Shown here: piece by piece, positions 6,300 through 8,277 of the stretch
Layout: every line of letters begins with the position of its first letter
Numbering within the stretch: position 1 is the first letter of the stretch
DNA from: an uncultured Alistipes sp.
Lineage (GTDB): Bacteria; Bacteroidota; Bacteroidia; Bacteroidales; UBA932
Assembly (NCBI GenBank): GCA_900544195.1
Contig: UQUJ01000087.1
Location: forward strand, 1 to 8,277
DNA: 8,277 bases
Direction of reading: 5' to 3'
Program-made: the position numbers and the translations under genes
Notes under the pieces: generated by a model
The model's database searches: none
What the model was told of the DNA's origin: nothing
The model's input: only the letters and a program-made list of their open reading frames with translations

Positions 6300-8075
6300 A
6301 TGTACAGAACACACACGTGCGGGAAACTCCGCATTGAGAATGTCGGGCAGAAGGTGACCCTCGCCGGTTGGGTGCAGAGGTCAAGGAAGCTCGGCGGAAT
6401 GACTTTCATTGACTTGCGTGACCGCTATGGCATCACGCAGCTCGTGCTTGAGGCGGACGCAGACGCAGCTTTGGTGGAGACAGCGACCTCTTTGGGCCGT
6501 GAATATGTCATCCAGGCCACCGGTGAGGTAGTCGAGCGTCAGAGCAGGAACGCCAGGATGGACACAGGTGACATCGAGATCAAACTTGAGGCGATCAACA
6601 TCCTCAACAAGTCCGTCACCCCTCCGTTCACCATCGAGGACGAGAGCGACGGCGGCGAGGATCTCCGCGCCAAGTACCGTTATCTGGACCTGAGAAGAAA
6701 TCCGCTCCAGAAGGCATTGGCTCTCAGGCACAGACTGGCCCACGAGGTGCGCAACTACCTCGATGCACACAACTTCATGGAGATCGAGACTCCGTACCTG
6801 ATCAAGTCCACTCCGGAGGGAGCCCGCGACTTTGTCGTGCCTTCCAGGATGAATCCGGGGCAGTTTTACGCCCTTCCACAGTCTCCTCAGACCTTCAAAC
6901 AGCTGCTGATGGTCGCCGGCTACGACCGCTACTTCCAGATCGTGCGCTGCTTCCGTGACGAGGATCTGCGCGCCGACCGTCAGCCGGAGTTCACCCAGAT
7001 CGACTGTGAGATGTCCTTCGTCGAGCAGGAGGATGTCCTGAATATGTTCGAGGGAATGATGAGGACGATGTTCAAGAATGTCCTCGGGGTTGATATTCCT
7101 AACCCTATGCCTCGTATGAGCTGGTACGACGCGATGGACAAGTACGGTTCTGACAAGCCGGATGTCCGTTTCGGAATGACCATTCACGAGATTACAGACA
7201 AGGTGAAAGGCAAAGGCTTCTCCGTTCTTGAGGACGCTGCCTACGTCGGAGCCATCGCGGTTCCGGGCGGCGCTGAATACACCCGCAAGCAGATCGATGA
7301 GCTGACCGAGTGGGTCAAGAGACCTCAGGTCGGAGCCAAGGGCTTGATCTACATCAAGCTCAACGCCGACGGCTCCGTCAAGTCCTCGATCGACAAGTTC
7401 TACTCACCTGACGAGTTGAAAGTCATCGCCGAGGCCGTTGAGGCCAAGACCGGTGACATCGTGTTCGTGATGTCAGGTGACAGCAACCGCAAGGTGCAGA
7501 CAATGCTTGGCGTTCTGCGTATCGAGATGGGCAACAGGCTCGGCCTTCGTGACCCTAAGGTCTTCGCGCCGCTTTGGATCGTGGACTTCCCGCTTCTTGA
7601 GTGGAGCGAGGAGGACGGACGATTCTACGCGATGCACCACCCGTTCACCGCACCGAAGCCTGAGCACATGAACCTGTTCTACAGCGACAAGAAGGAGGAT
7701 CTCGAAAGGGTTTGCGCCAATGCCTACGACTTCGTGCTGAACGGCACAGAACTCGGTGGCGGTTCCATCCGAATCCATGATGCGGAGGTTCAGAAGAGAA
7801 TGTTCGAGGTTCTGGGCATCGGTCCTGAGGAGGCTGAATATAAGTTCGGATTCATCATCCACGCCTTCCAGTACGGTGCTCCGCCTCACGGAGGTCTGGC
7901 ATTTGGTTTCGACCGTGTCTGCACACTATTCGCCGGCAAGGAGTCCATCCGTGACTTCATCGCCTTCCCGAAGAACAACCAGGGCCGTGACGTGATGATC
8001 GATTCCCCGTCCCGGATCGACCAGTCCCAGCTCGACGAGCTCAGTCTGGATCTCCGTCCGCAGCAGGAGAAGTAG
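6300..8075 (+). CDS. aspS: Aspartyl-tRNA synthetase, bacterial type
   Basis: This 591-aa cytoplasmic enzyme charges tRNA-Asp with aspartate, and its length is normal for the bacterial family. The N-terminal OB-fold anticodon-binding domain (about 1-105) includes GWVQRSRKLGGMTFIDLRDR. The class II catalytic core follows, with motif 1 around FMEIETPYLIKSTPEGARDF (159-178), motif 2 at FRDEDLRADRQPEFTQID (218-235) and motif 3 at GGLAFGFDR (531-539). The bacterial insertion (GAD) domain lies at about 285-415. In the anticodon domain the residue after RK is leucine (L31), where enzymes that also charge tRNA-Asn typically have histidine; this points to the tRNA-Asp-specific type, as expected for an organism with its own AsnRS. 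The ATG at 6300 starts directly at the conserved N-terminus (MYRTHTCG). It has its own promoter and terminator and looks unrelated to the cytochrome cluster. Confidence 0.98.
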   Translation: MYRTHTCGKLRIENVGQKVTLAGWVQRSRKLGGMTFIDLRDRYGITQLVLEADADAALVETATSLGREYVIQATGEVVERQSRNARMDTGDIEIKLEAINILNKSVTPPFTIEDESDGGEDLRAKYRYLDLRRNPLQKALALRHRLAHEVRNYLDAHNFMEIETPYLIKSTPEGARDFVVPSRMNPGQFYALPQSPQTFKQLLMVAGYDRYFQIVRCFRDEDLRADRQPEFTQIDCEMSFVEQEDVLNMFEGMMRTMFKNVLGVDIPNPMPRMSWYDAMDKYGSDKPDVRFGMTIHEITDKVKGKGFSVLEDAAYVGAIAVPGGAEYTRKQIDELTEWVKRPQVGAKGLIYIKLNADGSVKSSIDKFYSPDELKVIAEAVEAKTGDIVFVMSGDSNRKVQTMLGVLRIEMGNRLGLRDPKVFAPLWIVDFPLLEWSEEDGRFYAMHHPFTAPKPEHMNLFYSDKKEDLERVCANAYDFVLNGTELGGGSIRIHDAEVQKRMFEVLGIGPEEAEYKFGFIIHAFQYGAPPHGGLAFGFDRVCTLFAGKESIRDFIAFPKNNQGRDVMIDSPSRIDQSQLDELSLDLRPQQEK

Positions 8076-8120
8076 TTCCCGTCCTGTCGCCGGGTCTGTC
8101 GAAGCGACGTGAAACAAAGC

Positions 8121-8160
8121 ATGAAAGTGTGACCGGATTGTCCTTCGGCCACACTTTCAT
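8121..8160 (+). terminator. Hairpin terminator after aspS
   Basis: ATGAAAGTGTG (8121-8131) and CACACTTTCAT (8150-8160) form a perfect 11-bp stem. After one mismatch the stem can continue with CCGG/TCGG pairing around a short loop. It starts 46 bp after the aspS stop and is followed by a pyrimidine-rich TTCTCTC. The complementary strand is followed by TTTGTTTC, so it could also work in the other direction. Confidence 0.7.
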
Positions 8161-8262
8161 TTCTCTCGCACTCGCGCGGTGCACCCCCAAAAGTGTCAAC
8201 CATTCTCAGGGAAGGTCAGTTGTTCAACTGGATGGACAAGTACGTGAATGAAAAGGAATTAG

Positions 8263-8270
8263 TATCTTTG
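8263..8270 (+). promoter_or_regulatory. Bacteroidetes -7 promoter element for a gene beyond the right edge
   Basis: TATCTTTG followed by CA matches the TAnnTTTG consensus exactly. It lies after the aspS terminator, with only 7 bp left in the window, so a + strand gene probably begins just outside. No TTTG -33 element is evident. A small palindrome, AGTTG-TT-CAACT, lies upstream at 8218-8229. Confidence 0.5.
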
Positions 8271-8277
8271 CAGGACG

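Noticed and set aside
6381..7187. A 268-codon minus-strand reading frame over aspS
   Set aside because: It lies wholly opposite conserved aspS sequence and shows no family motif.
8161..8262. A mobile-element remnant after the aspS terminator
   Set aside because: The stretch around 8185-8205 looked vaguely like an insertion-sequence edge, but there are no terminal repeats, target duplication or transposase fragment to support it.

Overview
The window looks like chromosomal DNA of a Bacteroidales bacterium with a fairly high GC content, probably a gut or rumen lineage; the genus cannot be fixed from the sequence. The main evidence is the Bacteroidetes-type promoter element TAnnTTTG (6229-6236 before aspS, and 8263-8270 at the right edge), A-rich leaders without Shine-Dalgarno sites before most genes, GC-rich coding regions separated by AT-rich gaps, and a separate ResB/CcsA cytochrome c maturation pair. 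All six confident genes are on the + strand.

Layout: 1-146 is a non-coding leader with an inverted repeat and a 14-bp tandem duplication. 147-1676 encodes a membrane-anchored tetraheme cytochrome of the NapC/NrfH type, fused to a C-terminal formylglycine-generating-enzyme-like (FGE/SUMF1) domain. After a 224-bp AT-rich gap come two genes for exported proteins that begin almost alike (MDRRSFL and MDRRHFL): a Gfo/Idh/MocA oxidoreductase (1901-3256) and a TIM-barrel sugar isomerase/epimerase-like protein (3263-4171). These run directly, with overlapping stop and start codons, into resB-like (4171-5034) and ccsA (5031-5969). A 330-bp gene-poor stretch rich in short inverted repeats follows. Then come aspS (6300-8075), a strong hairpin terminator (8121-8160), and what looks like the promoter of a gene beyond the window.

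How the genes may work together: the first five genes resemble the usual Bacteroidetes nrfH-nrfA-resB-ccsA arrangement, with the catalytic nitrite reductase NrfA missing. In its place are an FGE-like domain fused to the NrfH-like subunit and a pair of Tat-type lipoproteins of sugar-oxidoreductase and isomerase families. ResB and CcsA would attach the four hemes outside the membrane. The cytochrome would exchange electrons with the quinone pool, and the two lipoproteins would act on a sugar or polyol in the same compartment. Whether the cytochrome and the sugar enzymes form one redox pathway is inference, but this arrangement is the most interesting thing in the window. aspS is an ordinary housekeeping gene with its own promoter.
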